A stretch of DNA of 64,000 nt from Aliiglaciecola sp. CAU 1673. GTDB lineage: Bacteria; Pseudomonadota; Gammaproteobacteria; Enterobacterales; Alteromonadaceae. Every line of letters begins with the position of its first letter. The stretch's first letter is position 1. This document shows, one piece after another, positions 9,078 through 17,327 of this stretch. Made by a program: the position numbers and the translations under genes. The stretch is taken from NCBI RefSeq assembly GCF_029223185.1, contig NZ_JARHUG010000022.1:1-64000 (forward strand), read 5' to 3'. Under the pieces are notes generated by a model. That model saw only the letters and a list, made by a program, of their open reading frames with translations, had not been told where the DNA came from and searched no databases.

Positions 9078-9725
9078 ATGAGTAAACGCCCCCCATCCAA
9101 GAATATGTTTTGGGCCAGGCATATCGGCTTGGCTCTGGCGATTATTGTGGCAGCCATCATCGTGATCAATCTTGAACAATTGCAAGATGCCTTGCCGATG
9201 CCCAAGAAAAGCACTGAGCCTAAAAAGAACCCAGCCAAGGGCTTAAGTGACTTCTACGCTCAGTACCGCTCCCCCACTAACGAAGTGGGGGGCGACAGCA
9301 ATGATTTTGTGGTGGACCTCAATACTGACGATGCGTCCCTGAATGAGCGACTGCAGAGCATGGAAAGTCTGCAGAAGCCGGCTTCAGGACGATGGGTGGG
9401 TGAGCACAAGTACCGTACTTTCAAAGCCGGCAGCACCTTACGGGAAATGGTCGCCGAATATGCACAAAGAGAAGGTATGCAGCTTATTTGGGAACTGGAC
9501 CAGGACTTTGTGGTGAAAAGCAACTTCCAGGTAGAAGATACAATCGTTGGCACGGTCAATCAGGTCGCCCGGGCTATCGACAGTAATTTTAACGGTACGG
9601 TAGAGGCCTTCTTCTGTCCCAAGCAGCGTACCTTGGTGGTCACCAATAATCCTACTGATTACCTGCGTAAAAACTGCCACGCCACGGATCCTAAGATTAG
9701 CGCTTTACAGGTACCCGAATTCTAG
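9078..9725 (+). CDS. Membrane-anchored TcpQ-domain protein
   Basis: A 215-aa protein with one N-terminal membrane segment (about residues 13-32), a proline/lysine-rich linker (40-75) and a C-terminal domain (about 105-200; ARG-type core YRTFKAGSTLREMV and IWELDQDFVV) that resembles the TcpQ C-terminal domain of toxin-coregulated pilus and type IVb secretion proteins. No pilus genes are nearby. It follows the acyltransferase by 18 bp and is probably co-transcribed. A periplasmic role linked to the envelope is likely, but the function is unknown. Its TAG stop interlocks with the glnE stop. Confidence 0.7.
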   Translation: MSKRPPSKNMFWARHIGLALAIIVAAIIVINLEQLQDALPMPKKSTEPKKNPAKGLSDFYAQYRSPTNEVGGDSNDFVVDLNTDDASLNERLQSMESLQKPASGRWVGEHKYRTFKAGSTLREMVAEYAQREGMQLIWELDQDFVVKSNFQVEDTIVGTVNQVARAIDSNFNGTVEAFFCPKQRTLVVTNNPTDYLRKNCHATDPKISALQVPEF

Positions 9726-12577
9726 ACTTCAACTAGCACCGCATTCCAGATAGCGATTACCTTCTCACGCAAGCTGTCGAATCTGTCGCTGCCATCCTCC
9801 GGCGGCTTGCCTTCCAGCACCAGGTGATGCCCGGCGTTACGGAAACTCAAATAAGCTTCTTTAAGCAAACTTGCCCATTGTGCGCTAATCACCCCTGCTT
9901 TCTCTAGGCTCTCTAAAATACGCACATTATCAGACCACTGACAAAGCGCAGGAAACTGCGCACCGAATGCAAGCACCCAAAATTGCACCAGAAACTCGAT
10001 ATCGGCGATACCACCCGGATCTTGTTTAAGATCGAACCCCTCTTTGGCTGAACTCAGGTGAGTCCGCATTTTCTCGCGCATGGTGCGAACGTCCTCCGCC
10101 AAGTTTTTTCGCTCTCTTGGCTGACACAATATGTCCTTGCGGATCTGCTCAAAGCGGGCTTGCATTTTATCATCGCCAAATACAAAGCGACTGCGGCACA
10201 GGGCCTGGTGTTCCCAGGTCCAGGCTTCTTCTTTCTGATAGCGTGCAAACGCCTCAATATGGCATACCAGCAGCCCAGAATTGCCTGACGGGCGCAGTCG
10301 AAGATCGGTTTCATACAAATCGCCGGAGCTTGTTTTAGTATTAAACAAATGCATAATGCGCTGCGCCAGCTTGAGGTAAAACTGCCTGGATTCAATGGGT
10401 TTACCGCCTTCGGTTTCTTCATCGGTGTCGCAGTTGTGTAAGAATACTAAATCCAGATCGGAGCCATAGCCCAGCTCCAAGCCGCCAAGTTTGCCATAGG
10501 CTATCACTGCAAAACCCAAAGAATCTTCACTTAATCCTTTCGGCAAACCATAGCGTTGGGTCATTTGTTGCCAGGCATCGAGCACCACCTGACTAATCAG
10601 CGCTTCGGCCAGGAACGTAAGGTGGTCGCTGACCCGCATCACCGGCAGCACCCCCGTAATATCCGCCGCTGCAATCTTAAGCTGTTGGCTTAACTTAAAC
10701 TGCCGAAGCGCCTCCATCTGCGCTTCCAAGTCCTCTTCAGGAATGCGCAGCATGGCCTGTCGTAATTCATCGGCATAGTTATCCAGGGAAGTCAGCTGAT
10801 AAAGCTGCTGAGGATTGAGCAGCTCATCCAGCAAAATAGGGAAAGACTCGATCTGCTTGCTGATCCAGAGGCTGGCGCTGCACAGCTTGACCAACTGCGA
10901 TAACGCCCCCGGATTTTCCAGCAACAGCTCCAGATAGGTGGTGCGTCTGCTTACCGCCTTTAGCACCGATGTCAGTCGCTCCAGCACAAGATGAGGCTGA
11001 AATTTGTCTTCCAGCGCCGCCAAAAGCACCCAGGGCATCAACTTATCCAGGGTATCTTTTCCCCGCTTGCCCATGCTGCGATGATGCATATCGCTCGCGA
11101 ACTCAGATAGAACCCGCCAAAACGGCCCGGTATGTTGCTCGTCCCAGCGCTTTCGCAGCAGGGTAACGGCTTCTTCGTCGGATAAAGGTAGCGCCCATAG
11201 GTCCTGCAGATCACTGACGTCCTGCTCACTTGCCTGTTCGGCTTCTTCGCCAATCAGTTCCTGAAACTGCTGATGAATCGCGGCCATATGACGTTCCAGC
11301 TCAATCCGAAACCCGGCAAAGCTGTCAAAGCCCATGACTGTCGCCAGCCTTGCTTGATTTAGCGGACTATCGGGCAACTGCTGGGTTTGTTCATCGGCGA
11401 ATTGTTGCAGGCAATGCTCTACTTTACGCAGATACAGATAGCTCTCGCGCAGCACCTTTGCCTCTTCTGCGGGTAAAAACCCCCGCTCAACGATAGCCGA
11501 CAATACTTGCAACAGACTGGTGTTTTGCAGGCTAGGCTCCCTGCCACCACGAATAAGCTGAAAAGTCTGAACAATAAATTCCACTTCACGAATGCCACCG
11601 GCCCCCAGCTTGATATTGTCGGTGAGTTGCCGGCGCCGGATCTCCTGGGCAATCAGGCGTTTCATATTGCGTAGCGCTTCAATGGCGCTGTAGTCAATGT
11701 AACGACGGTAAACAAAGGGTTTGAGTATGGCTTGCAGCCTGTCTGTGTAGTCGCTCTGTGGATTCACCACGCTGGCCTTTACCATGGCATAGCGTTCCCA
11801 CTCCCGCCCTTGTTCCTGATAGTAGTCTTCCAGCGCATCGAAATGCACAACCAAAGGTCCACTCTCGCCAAAAGGACGTAAGCGCATATCTACCCTGAAT
11901 ACTTGGCCATCGGCGGTAATTTGGTTCAATGCGGCAATCAGTTTCTGCCCAAGTTTGGTGAAGAACTGCTGATTTTCGATGGTTTTCTTCCCACCTTGCG
12001 TATCCCCTGGGGTGGGGTAACAAAATATCAGATCGATGTCAGACGAAAAATTAAGCTCTCCACCGCCTAATTTGCCCATGCCAAGCACTAACAAAGGCTG
12101 TGGTTTTCCATCTTCCATGGGATAGCCGTAACGCTGTGCCAACTGCTCGTACCACCACTGGCAGGTGCGGCTGATGATAGCTCGCGCCATGGTGGATACC
12201 TGCACCAGAGAGTCCTCGATAGCAAGCTGATTACCTAAATCCAGCCATGCGAGTCGAAGCATATGGTAGCGACGAAACAGTCGAAGAGATTTTAACAAGC
12301 CTGTTTCATCTTCAACGGCTTTTAACACTTCCCCAAGCCCGGCATCATAATCAGGCATGCAGGTAGCCGGACCTTCGCTGAATAGACGCTCAATCATATC
12401 TGGCGATTGTAAACAGCTCTTAGCAATAAAATCACTCAGACCAAATTTGCTTTTGAGCGCATTCTGGCGTGCTTCGGGCCAATTGCTAATCACGTCCTCC
12501 CCTAACTTGTCTTGCAACTGATGCCAATAGTGATCGGCGCTTGCTTCAATGGCCGCGGATGCTTGTTCGATGGACAT
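9722..12577 (-). CDS. glnE: Bifunctional glutamine synthetase adenylyltransferase / adenylyl-removing enzyme
   Basis: A 951-aa enzyme (E. coli 946) that adds AMP to or removes it from glutamine synthetase according to nitrogen status. Two nucleotidyltransferase domains are visible: the N-terminal deadenylylase with LGMGKLGGGELNFSSDIDL and the C-terminal adenylylase with YGKLGGLELGYGSDLDL, each followed by helical regulatory domains. Both GS/D-x-D catalytic motifs are intact. It stands alone on the minus strand and shares the 4 bases CTAG with the convergent TcpQ-domain gene, both stops lying inside that tetramer. Confidence 0.97.
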   Translation of the reverse strand: MSIEQASAAIEASADHYWHQLQDKLGEDVISNWPEARQNALKSKFGLSDFIAKSCLQSPDMIERLFSEGPATCMPDYDAGLGEVLKAVEDETGLLKSLRLFRRYHMLRLAWLDLGNQLAIEDSLVQVSTMARAIISRTCQWWYEQLAQRYGYPMEDGKPQPLLVLGMGKLGGGELNFSSDIDLIFCYPTPGDTQGGKKTIENQQFFTKLGQKLIAALNQITADGQVFRVDMRLRPFGESGPLVVHFDALEDYYQEQGREWERYAMVKASVVNPQSDYTDRLQAILKPFVYRRYIDYSAIEALRNMKRLIAQEIRRRQLTDNIKLGAGGIREVEFIVQTFQLIRGGREPSLQNTSLLQVLSAIVERGFLPAEEAKVLRESYLYLRKVEHCLQQFADEQTQQLPDSPLNQARLATVMGFDSFAGFRIELERHMAAIHQQFQELIGEEAEQASEQDVSDLQDLWALPLSDEEAVTLLRKRWDEQHTGPFWRVLSEFASDMHHRSMGKRGKDTLDKLMPWVLLAALEDKFQPHLVLERLTSVLKAVSRRTTYLELLLENPGALSQLVKLCSASLWISKQIESFPILLDELLNPQQLYQLTSLDNYADELRQAMLRIPEEDLEAQMEALRQFKLSQQLKIAAADITGVLPVMRVSDHLTFLAEALISQVVLDAWQQMTQRYGLPKGLSEDSLGFAVIAYGKLGGLELGYGSDLDLVFLHNCDTDEETEGGKPIESRQFYLKLAQRIMHLFNTKTSSGDLYETDLRLRPSGNSGLLVCHIEAFARYQKEEAWTWEHQALCRSRFVFGDDKMQARFEQIRKDILCQPRERKNLAEDVRTMREKMRTHLSSAKEGFDLKQDPGGIADIEFLVQFWVLAFGAQFPALCQWSDNVRILESLEKAGVISAQWASLLKEAYLSFRNAGHHLVLEGKPPEDGSDRFDSLREKVIAIWNAVLVEV

Positions 12578-12772
12578 TCAATCTCTCAAAGTGGCGTCGG
12601 GGATTTCGATAATGCCAGTCTAGCATTGTCATTGTCCTTTACAGAGTCCTTAACGACTTGCGATTTTGTTCATAAGTGCTGAATAATGAAGGTATTAGAT
12701 TCTGCGGACAGCCCCTGTACTGACTCATTGGCCGATCCGTAGCCACTCCCACTGGGCATATCTGGATAAAAC

Positions 12773-13675
12773 ATGGATTTCACGCTTCTCGGCCAGCAAT
12801 TTTCGCTGCAATCGGGCCTCTATCTTGGTCTGGATATTATGCTGGGCTTTTTTCTGCTGGCATTAATGCGTTGGGTTTACAGCTTGTGGACATCGGAAGA
12901 TAGCACCGACCAACTGGCAGGAAAGGATAACTTTGCTTTTGGCATCAGTGTCGCCGCCAGTCTTTTGTCTTTGAGCATTGTGCTTTGGAGCGCGGCTGAG
13001 CGCAGCTCCAGCGAAGATTACCTGCATCAAACGATACAGATGTTGGTCTGGGGCATTGTTGGGATCATGCTGATCAAAGTCGGTCGCTTTGCCCACGATC
13101 GTTTCGTGCTGGATCGCTTGGACAAACGCAAAGAGATCCTAAACCGCAACATCAGTATTGCCTTGGTCGATGCCGCCAGCTCCATCGCTACGGCAGTCAT
13201 AATACGCAGTGTGCTGCTCTGGAGCGAAGGCTTTGATGTGCAAAGCGGTATCGCCCTTTGCACCGGCTTTCTGGTGGCACAAACCGTCATGTTGGTCACC
13301 ACCCGTCTGATGGAGCGGCGCTTTGCCGCCGACAATCAGGATGACTCCATGCAGGATGTGCTGGTACGTGGTCAGGTGGCCCTGGCTATCCAGCACGGCG
13401 GCACACTATTAGGCACGGCTTTCGCCGTGACCGGCGCCAGTCAGCTGCTGACCTATCATCCCACAGCCTATGTCAGCAATTTACTCAGTTGGCTGTTTCT
13501 GGCCATGGTATTTACCTTATTGGTAGTGGTGATGGCCTGGGCCGCCAAAAAGCTGATCCTGCGTGGTATCGACCTGGTGCGTGAAGTGGACCAACAACAT
13601 AATGTCGGCGTAGCCAGCATTGAAATGGCCCTGACAATAGGCATGGCGTTGTTATTGACCGGACTTGTCCTATGA
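12773..13675 (+). CDS. DUF350 membrane protein (duplicated domain)
   Basis: A 300-aa polytopic membrane protein with about eight hydrophobic segments. Two similar halves can be seen, each with about four segments: the first runs to near residue 150 and the second begins near LVRGQVALAIQHGG. This arrangement fits DUF350 (UPF0719, YjfL-like) proteins. The stop overlaps the start of the potassium-channel gene by ATGA, which suggests coupled translation and a shared task, perhaps in ion or membrane-potential homeostasis. The biochemical role is unknown. The 195-bp gap upstream, shared with divergent glnE, shows no clear promoter or small gene. Confidence 0.72.
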   Translation: MDFTLLGQQFSLQSGLYLGLDIMLGFFLLALMRWVYSLWTSEDSTDQLAGKDNFAFGISVAASLLSLSIVLWSAAERSSSEDYLHQTIQMLVWGIVGIMLIKVGRFAHDRFVLDRLDKRKEILNRNISIALVDAASSIATAVIIRSVLLWSEGFDVQSGIALCTGFLVAQTVMLVTTRLMERRFAADNQDDSMQDVLVRGQVALAIQHGGTLLGTAFAVTGASQLLTYHPTAYVSNLLSWLFLAMVFTLLVVVMAWAAKKLILRGIDLVREVDQQHNVGVASIEMALTIGMALLLTGLVL

Positions 13676-14472
13676 CCGAAAACGACGCGCAAATTCATCT
13701 GGACAGGGAGCCTTTACAGCGCCTGGGCCCTTTTGATATCGGCATGATGATCTTGTCGCTGGTGGCGGTAACGGTTGTGGTGATTTTCATCACTGTGCCC
13801 CTGAGTCATGAGGTACGTAGTTATCTGTTGTTTATGGACACCCTGATCTGCGGCATCTTTCTTACCCACTTTTTCTATCATGTGGCTACCGCAACCAATC
13901 GTCTCGCCTATATCAAAGAGCACTGGATAGATTTTGTCGCCAGTGTGCCTCTGATTGAACCGCTGCGCCTGGCCCGCTTCCTTCAGGTTCTTAGGGTTAT
14001 CCGGCTGTTAAAAATGACCAGGCATCTGGTATTGCCGTCGCTGCGGGATCGGATTCAGACAACATTGGCCACCATGATGGTGGCGTTGGTCATTCTGATA
14101 GGTGTCGCCGGCCTTTCTATCTTTCTGATTGAGCATGATCTGCCCAATTCCAATATCCGTAATGCCGAAGATGCTATCTGGTGGAGCCTGGTGACTATCT
14201 CCACTGTGGGCTACGGTGATTACTACCCGGTTTCCACCGCAGGCCGGGTAGTTAGTATGTTACTGATTTTAAGTGGAGTGAGCCTGTTCGGGGTGATTTC
14301 GGGCTATATCGCTTCCTATTTCATTACCCCCGAGGAGAAGGACCAGTTAGCGGTGCAAAACCGGCGTATCAATCAACTACAGGGGCAGATGGAAAGCATG
14401 CAGCATTCTTTGTCCAAACTGCATGATAAGTTAGACAAACTTATGATAGAGAACGACAGGAGCAAAAGTTAG
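13672..14472 (+). CDS. Voltage-gated-type potassium channel
   Basis: A 266-aa channel with six probable membrane segments. It has an S4-like stretch with regularly spaced arginines (RLARFLQVLRVIRLLKM, about residues 100-117), the pore helix and selectivity filter TVGYGD (about 178-183), and S6. A C-terminal coiled coil (about 225-262) could drive tetramer formation. The ion-transport domain is complete. It follows the DUF350 gene with an ATGA overlap, so the two products are made together. The stop interlocks by 4 nt with the convergent GIY-YIG gene. K+ selectivity follows from the canonical filter; physiological gating is not known. Confidence 0.88.
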   Translation: MTENDAQIHLDREPLQRLGPFDIGMMILSLVAVTVVVIFITVPLSHEVRSYLLFMDTLICGIFLTHFFYHVATATNRLAYIKEHWIDFVASVPLIEPLRLARFLQVLRVIRLLKMTRHLVLPSLRDRIQTTLATMMVALVILIGVAGLSIFLIEHDLPNSNIRNAEDAIWWSLVTISTVGYGDYYPVSTAGRVVSMLLILSGVSLFGVISGYIASYFITPEEKDQLAVQNRRINQLQGQMESMQHSLSKLHDKLDKLMIENDRSKS

Positions 14473-14753
14473 TCGCTTATTTGCAACTCCACTTGTAGAT
14501 CTATGGTTCCCTGCACCAGCTTTTCCTTGTCACGACGACAGAGCCCTTTCACCCAAGCCTCGGCGCGACTGGCCGCCGCTCTGTCGCCGACGACAGTTTC
14601 AAACACCATTTTCAACGGACCTTTGCCGCGCAGTGCTTTGGCCCCTTTGTTGCCCTGTTGGTGTTCGAGAAAACGGCGTTTGGGATCGGTGCTGATGCCG
14701 GTGTACCAATGTCCGAGCCGGTTTTCGATTATATACAAATGCCAAATTGACAT
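14469..14753 (-). CDS. GIY-YIG nuclease-domain protein (YhbQ/UPF0213-like)
   Basis: A 94-aa single-domain protein. The GIY-YIG core is recognisable as LYIIENRLGHWYTGISTD (residues about 6-23), with a downstream Arg (RRFLEH) and a Glu (SRAEAW) in the usual catalytic positions. The motif reads LYII...WYTGI, a common variation of small bacterial members such as YhbQ. Related proteins are proposed to act on DNA, but cellular roles are poorly defined. It is convergent with the potassium channel gene (4-nt interlocking stops) and divergent from the hemolysin III-like gene. Confidence 0.85.
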   Translation of the reverse strand: MSIWHLYIIENRLGHWYTGISTDPKRRFLEHQQGNKGAKALRGKGPLKMVFETVVGDRAAASRAEAWVKGLCRRDKEKLVQGTIDLQVELQISD

Positions 14754-14833
14754 TTTGAGACCTCAAATTTCAGTGTACAGGTGTACGCTCAAAGCCTATA
14801 CTTTGCGCCAGTGTAACAGCAACTAACGGCCAT

Positions 14834-15466
14834 ATGTCCAGTACCCACAGACCTTACAGTCCCCTAGAAGAATGGCTAAATGCCTTAAGCCACGGTATTG
14901 GCTTTATCGTTGCCATTGTCGGCCTGGTGTTTTTGTTGCTGCGTAGCGATGACAGCTTAAGCATTACCGCAAGTAGTATCTACGGCGGTTCGCTGCTTCT
15001 GATGTTTCTAACTTCTACCCTGTACCACGCCATCACCCATAAACAGATTAAGGGCATCTTCAAACTGCTCGATCACAGTGCCATTTATCTTCTGATTGCA
15101 GGTACTTACACCCCCTTTATGCTGGTCAGTGTGGGCGGTTGGGTTGGCACGCTGGCTACGGCACTGATCTGGACAATCGCGGCGGCAGGCTTGGTCTTTA
15201 AATGGTTGGCCAGGCACCGCTTTCCCAAACTCTCTGTGATTCTATATTTGATTATGGGCTGGCTGGCCGTGGCCTTTATTTATCCACTTTATCAAGCCCT
15301 GCCCGGCGCCGGCATGTGGCTTTTGGTTGCAGGCGGACTGTGCTTCAGCATTGGCGTGGCTTTTTATGTGGCTAAGCGCTATCAGTTTACTCATGCTATC
15401 TGGCATCTGTTTGTGGTTGGCGGCTGCGCTTGCCACTACTTCTCTATCTACTACTTCGTGCTTTAG
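14834..15466 (+). CDS. Hemolysin III / PAQR family membrane protein (YqfA-like)
   Basis: A 210-aa protein with seven hydrophobic segments and the conserved family features: E near the start (YSPLEEWLNALSHGIGF), STLYHA in the second segment, DHSAIYLLIAGTYTPF in the middle, and H residues (FTHAIWHLFVVGGCACHYF) near the end. The conserved His and Asp residues form the presumed metal site of PAQR-like proteins. Despite the hemolysin name, the bacterial homologs are general membrane proteins, possibly involved in membrane lipid or fluidity control. It is a single gene. Confidence 0.88.
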   Translation: MSSTHRPYSPLEEWLNALSHGIGFIVAIVGLVFLLLRSDDSLSITASSIYGGSLLLMFLTSTLYHAITHKQIKGIFKLLDHSAIYLLIAGTYTPFMLVSVGGWVGTLATALIWTIAAAGLVFKWLARHRFPKLSVILYLIMGWLAVAFIYPLYQALPGAGMWLLVAGGLCFSIGVAFYVAKRYQFTHAIWHLFVVGGCACHYFSIYYFVL

Positions 15467-15474
15467 TACCTAAA

Positions 15475-15732
15475 TTAGTAAGTGTGATTGATATGCCGAA
15501 GGCGGGTTAAGAACTGCTCAAGCTGTTCGGCATTGTCATATTGGTAATGATACTGGTTGTGAAAGCCCCAACTGAGCTGGACCTGATGATCTTGCAGATA
15601 CACTGTGTAGCCGTCAAAGTCGGTCCATGCGGTCACGCCCTCCAGTACATGTCCTTCCTCGGTCTTCTCGCCTAAAAGACGGATTTTTTCAAATACCGCC
15701 AGTACAAATTTACTGTCCAGTTCGTTCTTCAT
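15475..15732 (-). CDS. DUF3081-type small protein
   Basis: An 85-aa soluble protein starting at ATG 15732, which is preceded by AAGAGGAT at good spacing; an in-frame ATG 21 nt earlier lacks such a site. The sequence (KNELDSKFVLAVF, EGVTAWTDFDGYTVYL, FHNQYHYQYD) resembles the DUF3081 family found in Vibrio, Shewanella and Alteromonas relatives. No catalytic motif is evident and the function is unknown. It is divergent from the photolyase operon across about 60 bp, so the two transcripts probably share a promoter region. Confidence 0.65.
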   Translation of the reverse strand: MKNELDSKFVLAVFEKIRLLGEKTEEGHVLEGVTAWTDFDGYTVYLQDHQVQLSWGFHNQYHYQYDNAEQLEQFLTRLRHINHTY

Positions 15733-15794
15733 CAGTGATCCTCTTGTGGGCAAACGTGTAATAAAGAGTATCTTGTGCGCGCCGTTTTTTCGAT

Positions 15795-17327
15795 ATGTCC
15801 AAATTGCTGTTACTGCTGGGCGACCAGCTGGATCTCAATCACCCGCTATTTTCTTCACTGGATACCAGTAAAGACCATGTCTTAATGGCGGAACTGGCGG
15901 ACGAAGCCCGCTATGTGCCGCATAACAAACATAAAATTGCTTTTATTTTTTCGGCCATGCGCCACGTCGCCAAGGCACTCAAAGACAAAGGCTTCACTGT
16001 TAGGTACTTCGACTATCAAAGCACCAAGGGCCGCTGGCAAAGCTTTGATGACATTCTCAGGCATCAACTGGCACAGCAGCCTTATCGGCAACTCCTTCTG
16101 ATTGAGCCTGGCGAGCACCGTGTTAAAGCCATGTTTGAGCAATGGCAGAGTGACCTGAATCTGGAGATTAAGATCTCCCCGGCCAGTCACTTCTTCTTCT
16201 CTAATGAGCTGCTGAAAAACTGGTTTGCCGATAAACGCCAACCACGTATGGAGCATTTTTATCGCTTCGCTCGCCAGCGCACCAGGCTGTTGATGGAGGA
16301 TAACAAGCCCGTTGGCGGCAAATTTAACTTCGATCATGACAATCGCGAACCTTGGCAAGCTAATACCAGTGTGCCTGAGCCCAGAACCTTTGCCCCTGAT
16401 GACATTAGCGCTGAAGTATTGACCCTGGTGGAAAAAGAATTTGCCGACAACCCCGGCGACCTCAGTCAGTTTGCCTTGGCGGTTACCGCCGAACAGGCCA
16501 AACAAGCGCTCGAGGATTTTATTGAAAAGCGTCTGCCCGATTTTGGCCGCTTTCAGGATGCCTTAAGTGATGATAACGCCCTGCTCTTTCACAGCTTGAT
16601 ATCGGCCTATTTAAATGTGGGATTACTGAATCCCAGAGAGGTCTGTGAGGCAGCCATTGAAGCCTACTATCATGGCCATGCGCCGCTAAACGCGGTGGAG
16701 GGCTTTGTACGGCAAATACTGGGCTGGCGTGAGTATGTGCGCGGTTTCTACTGGTATCAGGGGCAAAATTATGCGGACTTGAATGCCCTTGCTGCCAGGC
16801 GTGCCCTGCCCGCGTGGTTTTGGAGCGCAAAACTGAATATGCGCTGCCTGGCTAAAGCCGTGGATGCATCACTCGAGCAAGCCTATGCCCATCATATTCA
16901 GCGTTTGATGGTGATTGGTAGTTTTGCGCTGCTGGCAGGGCTGGATGTTAAAGCCGTGTGTGAGTGGTATCTGGCGGTATATATCGATGCCTTTGAATGG
17001 GTGGAGTTGCCCAATACCTTGGGTATGGCACTGCATGCCGACAATGGTCGCTTGGCGAGCAAGCCCTATGCCGCCAGTGGTCGCTACATCAATAAGATGG
17101 GCGATCATTGCAAGCACTGCATCTACGATGTGAATAAAATGACCGGTGCCAAAGCCTGCCCCTATAACGCCCTGTATTGGCAATTTATTCACCGTCATCA
17201 GCAGCGCTTCGAATCCCACCCCAGAATGGCGCTGATGGTCAGCCAGTGGCGTAAAAAAAGCGATCAGCAACAACAAGCCATACTGCAATGGTCCGATAAG
17301 CTGCTGGATGATCTGGAGGCACTGTGA
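15795..17327 (+). CDS. Iron-sulfur photolyase (FeS-BCP, PhrB-like, probable (6-4) photolyase)
   Basis: A 510-aa protein of the bacterial cryptochrome/photolyase family containing a [4Fe-4S] cluster. It starts LLLLGDQLDLNHPLF, as family members do. The four cluster ligands can be placed at Cys351, Cys439, Cys442 and Cys455, one residue off the known ligands of Agrobacterium PhrB (350, 438, 441, 454). The C-terminal half binds FAD. Known relatives repair (6-4) photoproducts in blue light. It is the first of three overlapping photolyase-type genes; its TGA lies within the GTGA start of the next. Confidence 0.9.
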   Translation: MSKLLLLLGDQLDLNHPLFSSLDTSKDHVLMAELADEARYVPHNKHKIAFIFSAMRHVAKALKDKGFTVRYFDYQSTKGRWQSFDDILRHQLAQQPYRQLLLIEPGEHRVKAMFEQWQSDLNLEIKISPASHFFFSNELLKNWFADKRQPRMEHFYRFARQRTRLLMEDNKPVGGKFNFDHDNREPWQANTSVPEPRTFAPDDISAEVLTLVEKEFADNPGDLSQFALAVTAEQAKQALEDFIEKRLPDFGRFQDALSDDNALLFHSLISAYLNVGLLNPREVCEAAIEAYYHGHAPLNAVEGFVRQILGWREYVRGFYWYQGQNYADLNALAARRALPAWFWSAKLNMRCLAKAVDASLEQAYAHHIQRLMVIGSFALLAGLDVKAVCEWYLAVYIDAFEWVELPNTLGMALHADNGRLASKPYAASGRYINKMGDHCKHCIYDVNKMTGAKACPYNALYWQFIHRHQQRFESHPRMALMVSQWRKKSDQQQQAILQWSDKLLDDLEAL

